Positions 1 through 6,801 of a DNA stretch of 8,600 nucleotides are shown one piece after another. Origin of the DNA: Planctomycetaceae bacterium. Its GTDB lineage: Bacteria > Planctomycetota > Planctomycetia > Planctomycetales > Planctomycetaceae. Within the stretch, counting starts at the first letter, position 1. Each line of letters begins with the position of its first letter. The notes under the pieces are model-generated. The model was not told where the DNA came from. It saw only the letters and a program-made list of their open reading frames with translations, and ran no database searches. A program made the position numbers and the translations under genes. Location of the stretch: contig DLVV01000104.1 of the NCBI GenBank assembly GCA_003445035.1, forward strand, positions 1 through 8,600. Reading direction: 5' to 3'.

Positions 1-342
1 TGCCACGACTGGCACACCAACAACTCCCCGGTCCCCTGGAACCAGGGCCACATCCGCAGGGGGCTGAAGGCCAACGGGTTCTGGGCGGTCCAGGTGACGC
101 GGGCCGGCAGCTACCGCATCACTCTACGTACTCGCCCGCCGGGAATGGATCACCCGATCGAAGCCACCAGGGCCGAATTGTCAATCGGCGGTATCAAGAA
201 GCAACAGGACGTCGACGCCGACGCCACGGTGGTCACCTTCACCGTGACACTGAAGGCGGGCAACTCGCGGCTGCAGACGACCCTGACCGACAAGAACGGC
301 AAGTCACGCGGAGCCTATTTCGTCGAGGTCGAGGCGCTGTAG
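1..342 (+). CDS. Sulfatase, C-terminal fragment (5' end outside window)
   Basis: The open frame runs from base 1 to the TAG at 340-342 and gives 113 residues beginning CHDWHTNNSPVPWNQGHI. The pattern DWH...PWNQ...G...NGFWAVQV..AGSYRITLR followed by a beta-rich tail ending AYFVEVEAL matches, from memory, the C-terminal region that follows the catalytic domain in many planctomycete arylsulfatases (alkaline-phosphatase superfamily, S1 type). The formylglycine motif and metal ligands lie upstream and cannot be seen, so activity and substrate are unknown. An internal GTG at 94 could look like a start, but the frame continues upstream with the same conserved character, so the gene is truncated by the window edge. 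It converges on the propeller gene with a 10-bp gap. Family assignment is fairly secure; subfamily is not. Confidence 0.8.
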   Translation, partial: CHDWHTNNSPVPWNQGHIRRGLKANGFWAVQVTRAGSYRITLRTRPPGMDHPIEATRAELSIGGIKKQQDVDADATVVTFTVTLKAGNSRLQTTLTDKNGKSRGAYFVEVEAL

Positions 343-352
343 CGGCCGGCGG

Positions 353-1951
353 TCATTCCACCGGCAACTCGTAACACGCCATCTCGCCTGCGTTGCGAAC
401 CAGCAGGCGGTTGCCGACCAGGACCGGGTGGTTCCAGGTCTTGGACGATAACGCCTTGAACTTCCCGAGTTCGCGGAATTTCTCGGGAGTCGCCTCGACC
501 AGCACCACCTGGCCTTTCTCGGCCTGGACCACGATCAGGTCACCCACCAGCAGCAACTGGCCGTACCCGTAACGCCCCCGCTTCCACCTGCGTTTTCCGG
601 TTTCCAGTTCCAGGCAGACCAGGATCCCCTCGTCCAGCCCGTAGACGAATCCGTCGTGAACCACCGGGTCGTTGAACTTGCACTTCAACAGGCGGTTCTG
701 CCAGGCGATCGAGGGCTGCTGCGAATCGCCATCGATCTTCAGCAAAGCACACCCCTGGCCGTAGCCGCTGGAAACGAACACCCGATCGGTATCAACCAGG
801 ATCGGCAATGCCGCGTTGACCTTCGGACCATTCGTCCATGGCTGGTGCCACAATTCCGTGCCGTCTTCGAACTGGTAGGCCGTCAGCCCGTCACCATCGA
901 AGCACAGCAGCCTGGGCTGACCGTTGATCTCGATAACCCGGGGCGACGCATAACTCGCCGGATGATTGCCACTCGCCCAGCTCAACTCACCCGTCTCGGC
1001 ATCGAACGCCGCCACCCCACCTTTTGCTCCACCAGGAATCACGATCACTCGACCGTCCACCACCAGCGGAGACCCCGACATGGCCCAACTGAGATTCACA
1101 CCCGAGGTGGCTTCGAGCACATCCTGCGACTTCGACCAGACCGGTTTCCCGGTGGCGGCGTCCAGGCAATTCAGTCGTCCCGTAGCCCCCAGCGAGTAGA
1201 TCCGCGACTTGTAGAACGTCGGCGTGGCCCGCGGCCCAAGACCTCCCATCGCTTCACTGAAGCGGTCCGCGTCTTCGTGTGCCCACACCGGTTCACCGGT
1301 CGTGATGTTCCAGCAACTGACCACCTCGACCCGGCCGCGCTGCTCTTGCGTGAAGGCCAGATCCCCGACCACCGCGAACGAACTCCACCCCTGCCCCACC
1401 GGGTGCCGCCACAACTCCCGTGGCGGCTGACTTTTCCAGTCTCGCGACAATCTCACGCTGGTCACTTTGCCGTCACGTCGCGGACCACGGAACTGTGGCC
1501 AGTCGCCGTCGACGGCCTCCAGCGATTGTGTCTCGGCCGTGGTGGCGGGTTCGGGAACCGATGCGAAGTACTCCCGCGTTTTCTCCTCCCGCGTCGGCTG
1601 CCAGCGGAAACGGACCACCGGCAACATGTCGCCCTCGTAATCCTCCAGCCGCAGCGTGCCCAGCCCGGCCACGACCACCAGCACGCCCAACCCCCTGGTT
1701 CGCCAACTCAGGCGGCTGGCAAACAACCACCACAGCAGCAATGCGAACACCGTCGCCGGCACCAGCACCCACAGCGAGAAGACCTGGTAAGTCCGATCCA
1801 GCCCCAGGGCGAACCACGCCACCAGCATGGCACCGCCGCCAAGCACCAGGATCATCACCGCCGGCCACCAGCGAAAGCCGGCACGACGGCCGGGCTCGGA
1901 CTCGATCCCTGGATCGACGGAGCTGTCTTCGGCCGGGTGGGACGGGTTCAC
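353..1951 (-). CDS. Membrane-anchored PQQ-like beta-propeller protein
   Basis: This 532-residue protein starts with GTG (bases 1951-1949), which overlaps the sulfatase stop as GTGA. The N-terminus (1-29) is basic near R22, R23 and R27 and so probably cytoplasmic. Three hydrophobic segments follow at about 30-50, 58-78 and 87-103, with Arg-rich 80-86 between the second and third; the positive-inside rule puts the rest in the periplasm. The propeller begins at DWPQFRGPRRDG (150-161). Repeated blade motifs of the D..TG...W type are visible: ITTGEPVW (216-223), AATGKPVW (265-272), AETGELSW (318-325), FEDGTELW (361-368) and LETGKRRW (449-456), consistent with seven or eight blades. The fold is the PQQ/BamB-like one, but no PQQ-dependent catalytic site was identified, so a binding or scaffold role is likelier than dehydrogenase activity. 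It is the second gene of an operon with the sulfatase. Fold confidence is high; function is unknown. Confidence 0.88.
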   Translation of the reverse strand: MNPSHPAEDSSVDPGIESEPGRRAGFRWWPAVMILVLGGGAMLVAWFALGLDRTYQVFSLWVLVPATVFALLLWWLFASRLSWRTRGLGVLVVVAGLGTLRLEDYEGDMLPVVRFRWQPTREEKTREYFASVPEPATTAETQSLEAVDGDWPQFRGPRRDGKVTSVRLSRDWKSQPPRELWRHPVGQGWSSFAVVGDLAFTQEQRGRVEVVSCWNITTGEPVWAHEDADRFSEAMGGLGPRATPTFYKSRIYSLGATGRLNCLDAATGKPVWSKSQDVLEATSGVNLSWAMSGSPLVVDGRVIVIPGGAKGGVAAFDAETGELSWASGNHPASYASPRVIEINGQPRLLCFDGDGLTAYQFEDGTELWHQPWTNGPKVNAALPILVDTDRVFVSSGYGQGCALLKIDGDSQQPSIAWQNRLLKCKFNDPVVHDGFVYGLDEGILVCLELETGKRRWKRGRYGYGQLLLVGDLIVVQAEKGQVVLVEATPEKFRELGKFKALSSKTWNHPVLVGNRLLVRNAGEMACYELPVE

Positions 1952-3345
1952 TTGGCTGCCTTCTTCTTTTTGGCTTTCCGCTTCGTCTTGCGGCGAACCC
2001 CCTTCAACCGATCGCCCGTCTCGCGGTCGAACTCGTCGGCCCGCCGCTTTTTCGGCACATGGTCATCGGTCTCGGTCTCCCACGCCGCCAACGCCGCTCG
2101 CATCTGCTTCAGCAACGGAGCGTACTTGTCCACCTCGGCCAGGTTCTGCAGCTCGAAAGGATCGTTCTCGACGTCGTAGAGTTCTTCGCGTGGCCGCGGC
2201 TTGATGAAGCAGCCCTTCTGGTTGTCATTCAGCCGGCCGGCATCGCGCAACCGACGCATGGCCTGGTAGGTGATACTGCGGACGGCGTCTGCCGGAGGGG
2301 TGCCGGGAATGTCGGTGTAGTAGTTGCGGATGTAGTTGAAACGGACCGAGTGGACGCTGCGACCGTGGTCGTCGAAATCGTGCCAGTTGTGCTCGGCGTA
2401 GGCGTACCGACGAATCGTCTTGGACGGCCTGGTCAGCAGGGGCGAAAAGCTGCGTCCCTGGAACGTCTTGGGAGCCCTCACCTTGCAGATGTCCAGGATC
2501 GTCGGGGCCAGGTCGACCGAGCTGACGATCGATCGACAGGTGGATCCCGGCGTGACAACACCGGGGAAACGCACCAGCAACGGCGTCTTGATGCCACTGT
2601 CATACAGCGTGGTCTTGCAGCGAGGGAAGGGGCGACCGTTGTCCGAAAGAAACACCACCATCGTGTTGTCGGCCACTCCCTGCTCGTCCAGTTCGGCCAG
2701 CACTCGACCGATCACGCCGTCCATCCGGGCGATCTCGTCGTAGTACAACGCCAGGTCCTTCCGCGTCTCGGCCACATCGGGCAAGAACGGCGGCACGACG
2801 GCGTCCTCGGCAGTGTGCGGCCTGGGGATCGCGCCGGGACGATACGGCCGGTGCGGATCGACGAAGGCGAACCACATGAAGAACGGCTTGTCGCGGGGCC
2901 GGTCCTTGAGAGTCTGAAGCCACGTATTGACCTTCGGCCGCACCGTGTCGAACTTCTTTTTCGCCGCCTGGCCCAGGTGCCACTTGCCGGCCGCGGCGGT
3001 GTGATAGCCACCGGCCTTCAGCCGCTCTGCGAACGTCACCTGTTTGCCCGGCAGGGGCAGGTGCAGTTGGTGGCCACCGGTGGCGTGAGGGTAGCGACCG
3101 GTCAGGATGCTGCAGCGGCTGGGGCTGCACGAACTGGTCGTCAGGAACGCGTTGGTGAAGGTCATGCCCGCCTTGGCCAGCGCGTCGATGTTCGGCGTCC
3201 GGATCTTCGGGTGCCCGTAGGCACCGCAGTCGTCGACCGCCATGTCGTCGGCAATGAAGACGATGACGTTGGGAGAATCGGCGACAGCCGGGCCATGGAG
3301 TCCACTGCCGACGATCGCCGCGAGCAACAATCCGAACCGTGTCAC
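1948..3345 (-). CDS. Exported sulfatase, sulfamidase (SGSH)-like
   Basis: This 465-residue protein hydrolyses sulfate (or sulfamate) groups if matured. The start is GTG (3345-3343), with AGGGGA at 3358-3353 seven bases upstream. A signal peptide covers about 1-22 (hydrophobic GLLLAAIVGSG, then AVA before D23). Active-site features of the S1 sulfatase family are present: D33-D34, the formylglycine motif C73-S-P-S-R77, GKWHLG with K121 and H123, DPH with H165, and D235-N236. The SCSPSR signature, the stretch VVPPFLPDVAETRKDL...RMDGVIGRVLAEL (183-219) and SDNGRPFPRCKTTLYD (234-249) resemble human N-sulfoglucosamine sulfohydrolase more than arylsulfatase A or iduronate-2-sulfatase, as recalled without alignment. 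K244 sits where the human enzyme has an active-site Arg. An ELYDVENDPFELQNLA segment (388-403) is the usual sulfatase C-terminal motif. The last 18 residues are almost all Lys/Arg. Substrate remains inferred; the native one may be any sulfated glycan. It needs a formylglycine-generating enzyme, not seen here. Confidence 0.92.
   Translation of the reverse strand: MTRFGLLLAAIVGSGLHGPAVADSPNVIVFIADDMAVDDCGAYGHPKIRTPNIDALAKAGMTFTNAFLTTSSCSPSRCSILTGRYPHATGGHQLHLPLPGKQVTFAERLKAGGYHTAAAGKWHLGQAAKKKFDTVRPKVNTWLQTLKDRPRDKPFFMWFAFVDPHRPYRPGAIPRPHTAEDAVVPPFLPDVAETRKDLALYYDEIARMDGVIGRVLAELDEQGVADNTMVVFLSDNGRPFPRCKTTLYDSGIKTPLLVRFPGVVTPGSTCRSIVSSVDLAPTILDICKVRAPKTFQGRSFSPLLTRPSKTIRRYAYAEHNWHDFDDHGRSVHSVRFNYIRNYYTDIPGTPPADAVRSITYQAMRRLRDAGRLNDNQKGCFIKPRPREELYDVENDPFELQNLAEVDKYAPLLKQMRAALAAWETETDDHVPKKRRADEFDRETGDRLKGVRRKTKRKAKKKKAAK
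1952..1970 (-). promoter_or_regulatory. Ribosome-binding site for the propeller gene, inside the sulfatase tail
   Basis: Read on the minus strand, AGAAGG followed by GCAGCCAA precedes the GTG start at 1951. The purine-rich run is made of AAG Lys codons of the sulfatase's basic tail. Together with the GTGA stop/start overlap it suggests translational coupling, with terminating ribosomes re-initiating on the propeller gene. The match to AGGAGG is one base short, so the call is moderate. Confidence 0.45.
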
Positions 3346-3376
3346 TGGTCAGTCCCCTGGTGGGCAGGTTGCGGGT

Positions 3377-3389
3377 CGTGCCGATTGTA
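3377..3389 (-). promoter_or_regulatory. Candidate -10 element for the sulfatase operon
   Basis: On the minus strand TACAAT lies at 3389-3384, five of six bases matching the sigma-70 -10 consensus, and predicts a transcript start near 3377 and a leader of about 32 nt. No good -35 box is found 16-18 bp further upstream. It is a sequence match only. Confidence 0.35.
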
Positions 3390-3491
3390 GGCATGTGGAC
3401 TGACGGGGACGAGCGCAGCCGGGCCGTGATTGGTGGCGTCGACAGGAATGACAACCAACACCACCCGCATCTCCGCCGTGTCCGGATTCAC

Positions 3492-3528
3492 TTGGACGGC
3501 CAGCTGTCGAGGTGTTAGCCTGAGGTTG
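3492..3528 (+). promoter_or_regulatory. Candidate promoter for the vWA gene
   Basis: TTGGAC (3492-3497) and TAGCCT (3516-3521) are 18 bp apart, and TGT directly before the second box gives an extended -10 (TGn). The start of transcription would be near 3528, leaving a leader of about 55 nt. The same arrangement (18-bp spacer plus TGn) occurs in front of the tRNA gene. The -10 hexamer matches only three consensus bases, so the call is weak. Confidence 0.3.
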
Positions 3529-3571
3529 GAGGCGGGCCGCCCGGAACGACGATCCAGTACGAGGACACGGC

Positions 3572-3582
3572 GGAGAAGCAGT
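3572..3582 (+). promoter_or_regulatory. Ribosome-binding site deciding the vWA start
   Basis: GGAGAAG at 3572-3578 ends four bases before GTG 3583-3585 (seven bases if only GGAG is counted). It is the main reason for choosing this GTG over the earlier in-frame codon at 3430, which would add 51 Arg/Ser-rich residues. Confidence 0.6.
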
Positions 3583-4593
3583 GTGAAGACTCGTCTGCTC
3601 GAGATGATCGGTGCCCCACTGACTCGCCCCTGGTGGCGGGAGCGGTGGCACGAACTGCGCGACAGCTGGTCGTATTCGTTCGCACTCTCGACGCTGTTCC
3701 ACGTCGCGGTGATCATCGGCGTCGGCAGCATGTGGTTCTTCGCCAACCACGATTCGGGCATCTCGTCGCTCGACACCCGCTGGACCGACACGGTCGAGAC
3801 GCCGGTGCTCGAGGATGCGGTCGAGATGGCCTGGGCGAAGCCCGAGCCGGACAAGACATCCGGGGGCAGCCAGACCCGGTCGACGGCCGCTCTTTCGCCC
3901 CCCCCCTCCCCTCGCGAGTTCACTCCGGACAAGTCGCTCAACGGAGAACTCTCGCCCACGCTGTTCCACGACACGGTTTCCAGCGACGACCTGGGGACCG
4001 AGTTGTCCAACCTCGACGGCTGGCAATCCCGGCTCTCAAAGATCGGCACCGGACAGGGATTCGGCAACGGACCCGGCGACGGCCGTGGTGGCGCGTTTTT
4101 CGGCATGAAGTCCGACGGCCAGAGCGTGGTTTACGTGGTGGACTGCTCGGCGAGCATGAATGCCCGGCACACCTCGGCGTCGACCAGATTTCACCGACTG
4201 AAACTCGAACTGCTCAATTCGGTCGCGGCGATGAAGCCCACCCAGTCGTTCTACATCATCTTCTTCAACGACCAGCCGATCCCGATGCCGGCCCGCTCGC
4301 TGCAACCGGCCCGGCCTCCACAGCAGAGGCTGTACCTGGAATGGATGGCCCGGATGCGGGCCAACGGAACGACCAACCCGTTGAGCTCGATGAACATGGC
4401 CCTGCGACTGCGACCCGACGTGATCTATTTCCTCACCGACGGCAACTTCAACTTCAAGACCGCGCTGGCCCTCTCACGGATCCGCCAGCCCCGCAGCGTG
4501 ATTCACACGATCACCTTCGGCGAACGCGAGGCCGAACCGTTGATGAAGTCGCTCGCGGTGGCCAACCGCGGCGTCTATCGCTTCATCCCCTGA
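3583..4593 (+). CDS. Single-span membrane protein with vWA domain
   Basis: With the GTG start at 3583 the protein has 336 residues. A short, basic, Trp-rich N-terminus (18-30) precedes one transmembrane helix at about 31-53 (YSFALSTLFHVAVIIGVGSM). A polar, Pro/Ser-rich stretch (about 85-150) and a Gly-rich linker (155-174) lead to the vWA domain (about 180-336). The metal-ion-dependent adhesion site looks complete: D187-C-S-A-S191, a Thr in NGTTNP (263 or 264) and D286 in FLTDG. The helix would anchor the domain with the vWA part outside the cytoplasm if the basic N-terminus stays inside. Such proteins usually bind protein ligands through the metal; no partner gene such as a MoxR ATPase is visible here. 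It is followed by the lipid-remodelling genes after 99 bp. Fold confidence is high and role unknown. Confidence 0.85.
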   Translation: MKTRLLEMIGAPLTRPWWRERWHELRDSWSYSFALSTLFHVAVIIGVGSMWFFANHDSGISSLDTRWTDTVETPVLEDAVEMAWAKPEPDKTSGGSQTRSTAALSPPPSPREFTPDKSLNGELSPTLFHDTVSSDDLGTELSNLDGWQSRLSKIGTGQGFGNGPGDGRGGAFFGMKSDGQSVVYVVDCSASMNARHTSASTRFHRLKLELLNSVAAMKPTQSFYIIFFNDQPIPMPARSLQPARPPQQRLYLEWMARMRANGTTNPLSSMNMALRLRPDVIYFLTDGNFNFKTALALSRIRQPRSVIHTITFGEREAEPLMKSLAVANRGVYRFIP

Positions 4594-4598
4594 ATTGC

Positions 4599-4624
4599 CA
4601 CGCATCGCCCGACGATTTCGCGTG
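4599..4624 (+). terminator. Weak hairpin after the vWA gene
   Basis: Six bases after the vWA stop, CACGC-ATCG (4599-4607) can pair with CGAT (4613-4616) and GCGTG (4620-4624) around a CCCGA loop, with a three-base TTC bulge. There is no clear T-tract after it, so it could be a weak or Rho-assisted terminator, an mRNA 3' end stabiliser, or chance. Confidence 0.25.
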
Positions 4625-4627
4625 ACA

Positions 4628-4663
4628 TTTCCCAACGGGCCCCGCCGCGATAGGATGCACTTT
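4628..4663 (+). promoter_or_regulatory. Candidate promoter for the LplT-PlsC/Aas operon
   Basis: TAGGAT at 4651-4656 matches four of six -10 bases. Seventeen bases upstream is TTTCCC (4628-4633), a poor -35. Transcription would begin near 4663, 30 nt before the ATG. The 99-bp gap could alternatively be crossed by transcription from the vWA gene. Confidence 0.3.
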
Positions 4664-4692
4664 CACGTTCCTCCAGAACGGACTCACGGCGG

Positions 4693-6801
4693 ATGACGGC
4701 GGGCCAGACGGAGATGGATTCCAGCGGACGGGGCACCGGGGGCCTGCGGTCCCGGTCCTTCCTGGCGCTGCTGGTGACACAGGGCTTCGGCTCGCTCAAC
4801 GACAACATCTTCCGATGGTTCTGCGTCCTGCAGGGGATGAAGGTCGAGGAACTGAAGACGTCGACGATTTCGCTGGGGCTGATCTGCTTCACGACCCCCT
4901 ACCTGTTGCTCGCCTCGCACTCGGCCTACGTCAGCGATCGCTTCAGCAAGCGGAAGACGATCGTCGCCTGCAAGTTTGCCGAGATCGTGATCATGGCGAT
5001 CGCCGTGGGTGCGATGGCCCTGGGTGGCGTCGACGAGATGCTGGGCATCTGCCTGGTCTTCGTCGCGGTCTTCCTGATGGGGGCCCAGAGTGCCATGTTC
5101 GGGCCGGCCAAGTTCGGGGCGATCCCCGAGATCGTCCGTTCCGAGAAGATCTCTGAAGCCAACGGCATGATGCAGATGGTCACAACGGCCGCATCGGCCC
5201 TGGGCATGTTCGCCGGGTTTGTCGTCTCGGACATGGCCGATCTCTCACCCGGTGCTCCCACCCTGGCCGGCCTGCTCTGGCCGGCCGGAGTGCTGATCTC
5301 GATCGCCGTGCTCGGCGCGGTGGCCAGCATGGCAATCGAACCCCTGACGCCCGCCGATCCCACTCGGCAACCCCCCAACCCGTTCAAGGAAACCGTCTCG
5401 AACCTGGCATTGCTTTACCAGGGACGCCCGTTGTTCCGCGCGGCACTGGGCGAGGCGTTCTTCTGGTTCCTGGCCAGCCTGGCCACCTCGGCGATCACCT
5501 TGATGGGAGAACAGGTGCTGGGGCTGGGGCAGACCGCCACCGGCATGCTGGCCATCGCCCTGGTCATCGGTGTCGGGACCGGCAGCGTACTGGCCGGCAT
5601 GATGTCCGGCGGCAAGGTCGAACTGGGACTCGTGCCGCTGGGCGCATCGGTCATCGCCCTGGGGTCGCTGGGCCTGTATTGGGTCACCGGTGATGTCGAC
5701 CCCACCAACCCCACCACCCAGGTGGCCGCCGTCTGGCCGGCAGCCACCTGCCTGATCGTGCTGGGACTGGGAGCCGGCTTCTTCATCGTGCCGCTGGTCG
5801 CGTTCCTGCAGGACCGAAGCGAACGCAGGACCCGTGGCCGCATCCTGGCCGCCGCCAACTTCATCTCCTTCAGCATGATGATCGTCTCGGCCATCGTTTT
5901 TTACGTGGTCACCGAGGGCAGTCTCGGCTGGGAAGCGCCGACCATCTTTCTGGCTGCCGGCCTGGGCACCATCCCGATCCTGATCTATGTGCTCTGGCTG
6001 TTACCCCAGGCCAGCATCCGCATGTTCATCTGGGTACTCAGCCGCCTGGTCTACAGGGTGAAGGTCTTCGGCCGAGAGAACATTCCCACACAGGGCGGCG
6101 CATTGATCGTCGCCAACCACGTCTCCTACATGGACGGATTCCTGCTGCTGACCAGTTCGTCGAGACCGATCCGCTTCGTGGCCCACGCCGACCGGGTCAA
6201 CCGCTTCGGAATCGCACGACTGACACGGCTGATGGGCGTGATTCCCATCCGCAGCACCGACGGACCCAGGGCGATTGTGGCCAGTCTCAGGCAGGCCCGC
6301 GCTGCTGTCGAGAACGGTGAACTGGTCTGCATCTTTCCCGAGGGCCAGCTGACAACCAGCGGACGCATCGAGGACTTCCACCGCGGGATGATGAAGATCG
6401 TCGACGGACTCGAAGCACCCATCGTTCCCATCTACCTCGATGAACTCTGGGGCAGTATCTTCAGCCACGAACGAGGTCGTTTTCTCTGGAAGATTCCCCG
6501 GCGTTGGCCCTACCCGGTCTCGATTCACGTCGGTGAACCGCAGGACTGCCCCGACACGGTCGGGGAGGTTCGTGACACCGTGCTGGCACTCGGCCAGAAG
6601 GCCGAGAACATGAGGGACGTCAAGGGTCCTGCTGCCGATACAGTCGAATACGACCGTAACGTAGAATCGCCGCCGGCCGAGCCAACCGGTGACACCGTCC
6701 AGGACACTCCAGTCGATCAACAATCAGAAACCAACCCGGCCCCGGCGGCGGATTCCGACGACGAACGACCGGCCCCGCCGCTTTCGGAGGATGAAACGTG
6801 A
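4693..6801 (+). CDS. LplT-like MFS transporter fused to PlsC-type lysophospholipid acyltransferase
   Basis: The 702-residue protein has three parts. Residues about 20-437 form a 12-helix major facilitator domain of the LplT type, recognised by GSLNDNIFRW (33-42) and by AMFGPAKFGAIPEIV (134-148), both typical of lysophospholipid flippases. Residues about 450-635 are a PlsC acyltransferase: motif I NHVSYMDG with H476 and D481, motif II GVIPIRS (515-521), motif III FPEG (548-551) and motif IV APIVPIYLD (575-583). Residues 640-702 are an acidic, Pro/Asp/Glu-rich tail, probably disordered. In E. coli LplT flips 2-acyl-lysophospholipid inward and the PlsC half of Aas re-acylates it; here both are in one chain at the inner membrane. 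The ATG at 4693 has no good Shine-Dalgarno; a second in-frame ATG at 4714 is possible. Its stop overlaps the next gene as GTGA. Domain calls are strong; the substrate is inferred from the family. Confidence 0.92.
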   Translation: MTAGQTEMDSSGRGTGGLRSRSFLALLVTQGFGSLNDNIFRWFCVLQGMKVEELKTSTISLGLICFTTPYLLLASHSAYVSDRFSKRKTIVACKFAEIVIMAIAVGAMALGGVDEMLGICLVFVAVFLMGAQSAMFGPAKFGAIPEIVRSEKISEANGMMQMVTTAASALGMFAGFVVSDMADLSPGAPTLAGLLWPAGVLISIAVLGAVASMAIEPLTPADPTRQPPNPFKETVSNLALLYQGRPLFRAALGEAFFWFLASLATSAITLMGEQVLGLGQTATGMLAIALVIGVGTGSVLAGMMSGGKVELGLVPLGASVIALGSLGLYWVTGDVDPTNPTTQVAAVWPAATCLIVLGLGAGFFIVPLVAFLQDRSERRTRGRILAAANFISFSMMIVSAIVFYVVTEGSLGWEAPTIFLAAGLGTIPILIYVLWLLPQASIRMFIWVLSRLVYRVKVFGRENIPTQGGALIVANHVSYMDGFLLLTSSSRPIRFVAHADRVNRFGIARLTRLMGVIPIRSTDGPRAIVASLRQARAAVENGELVCIFPEGQLTTSGRIEDFHRGMMKIVDGLEAPIVPIYLDELWGSIFSHERGRFLWKIPRRWPYPVSIHVGEPQDCPDTVGEVRDTVLALGQKAENMRDVKGPAADTVEYDRNVESPPAEPTGDTVQDTPVDQQSETNPAPAADSDDERPAPPLSEDET
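6786..6797 (+). promoter_or_regulatory. Strong ribosome-binding site for the Aas-type synthetase
   Basis: GGAGG at 6786-6790, seven bases before GTG 6798, lies within the last codons of the fusion gene. Together with the GTGA overlap it fixes the start of the synthetase and suggests coupled translation. Confidence 0.7.

Larger units (their letters stand above)
3346..3582. promoter_or_regulatory. Divergent intergenic region
   Basis: These 237 bp separate the minus-strand sulfatase operon from the plus-strand vWA gene and must hold promoters for both. Candidate elements are listed separately. An 8-bp inverted repeat, GTCAGTCC at 3348-3355 and GGACTGAC at 3397-3404, flanks the predicted sulfatase transcription start. 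No convincing small gene is seen; an in-frame extension of the vWA gene back to 3430 lacks protein-like character. Confidence 0.6.

Noticed and set aside
656..2179. Long plus-strand open frame opposite the propeller gene
   Set aside because: It is antisense to a gene with clear propeller and membrane motifs; its translation is His/Arg/Pro/Gln-rich without domain signatures, as expected for a shadow frame in high-GC DNA.
1420..3390. 656-codon plus-strand open frame opposite the sulfatase
   Set aside because: Antisense to the sulfatase with its catalytic motifs; the translation is low-complexity (Arg/Pro/Ala, then Val/Gly/Arg) and shows no family resemblance.
3342..4106. Minus-strand open frame across the divergent region and the vWA gene
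   Set aside because: It covers both the intergenic region and the vWA coding strand, has no motif and no convincing ribosome-binding site; the vWA frame is clearly the real one.
4686..4702. Direct repeat ACGGCGG on both sides of the ATG at 4693
   Set aside because: Only seven bases, in GC-rich sequence partly inside the coding region; no evidence of function.
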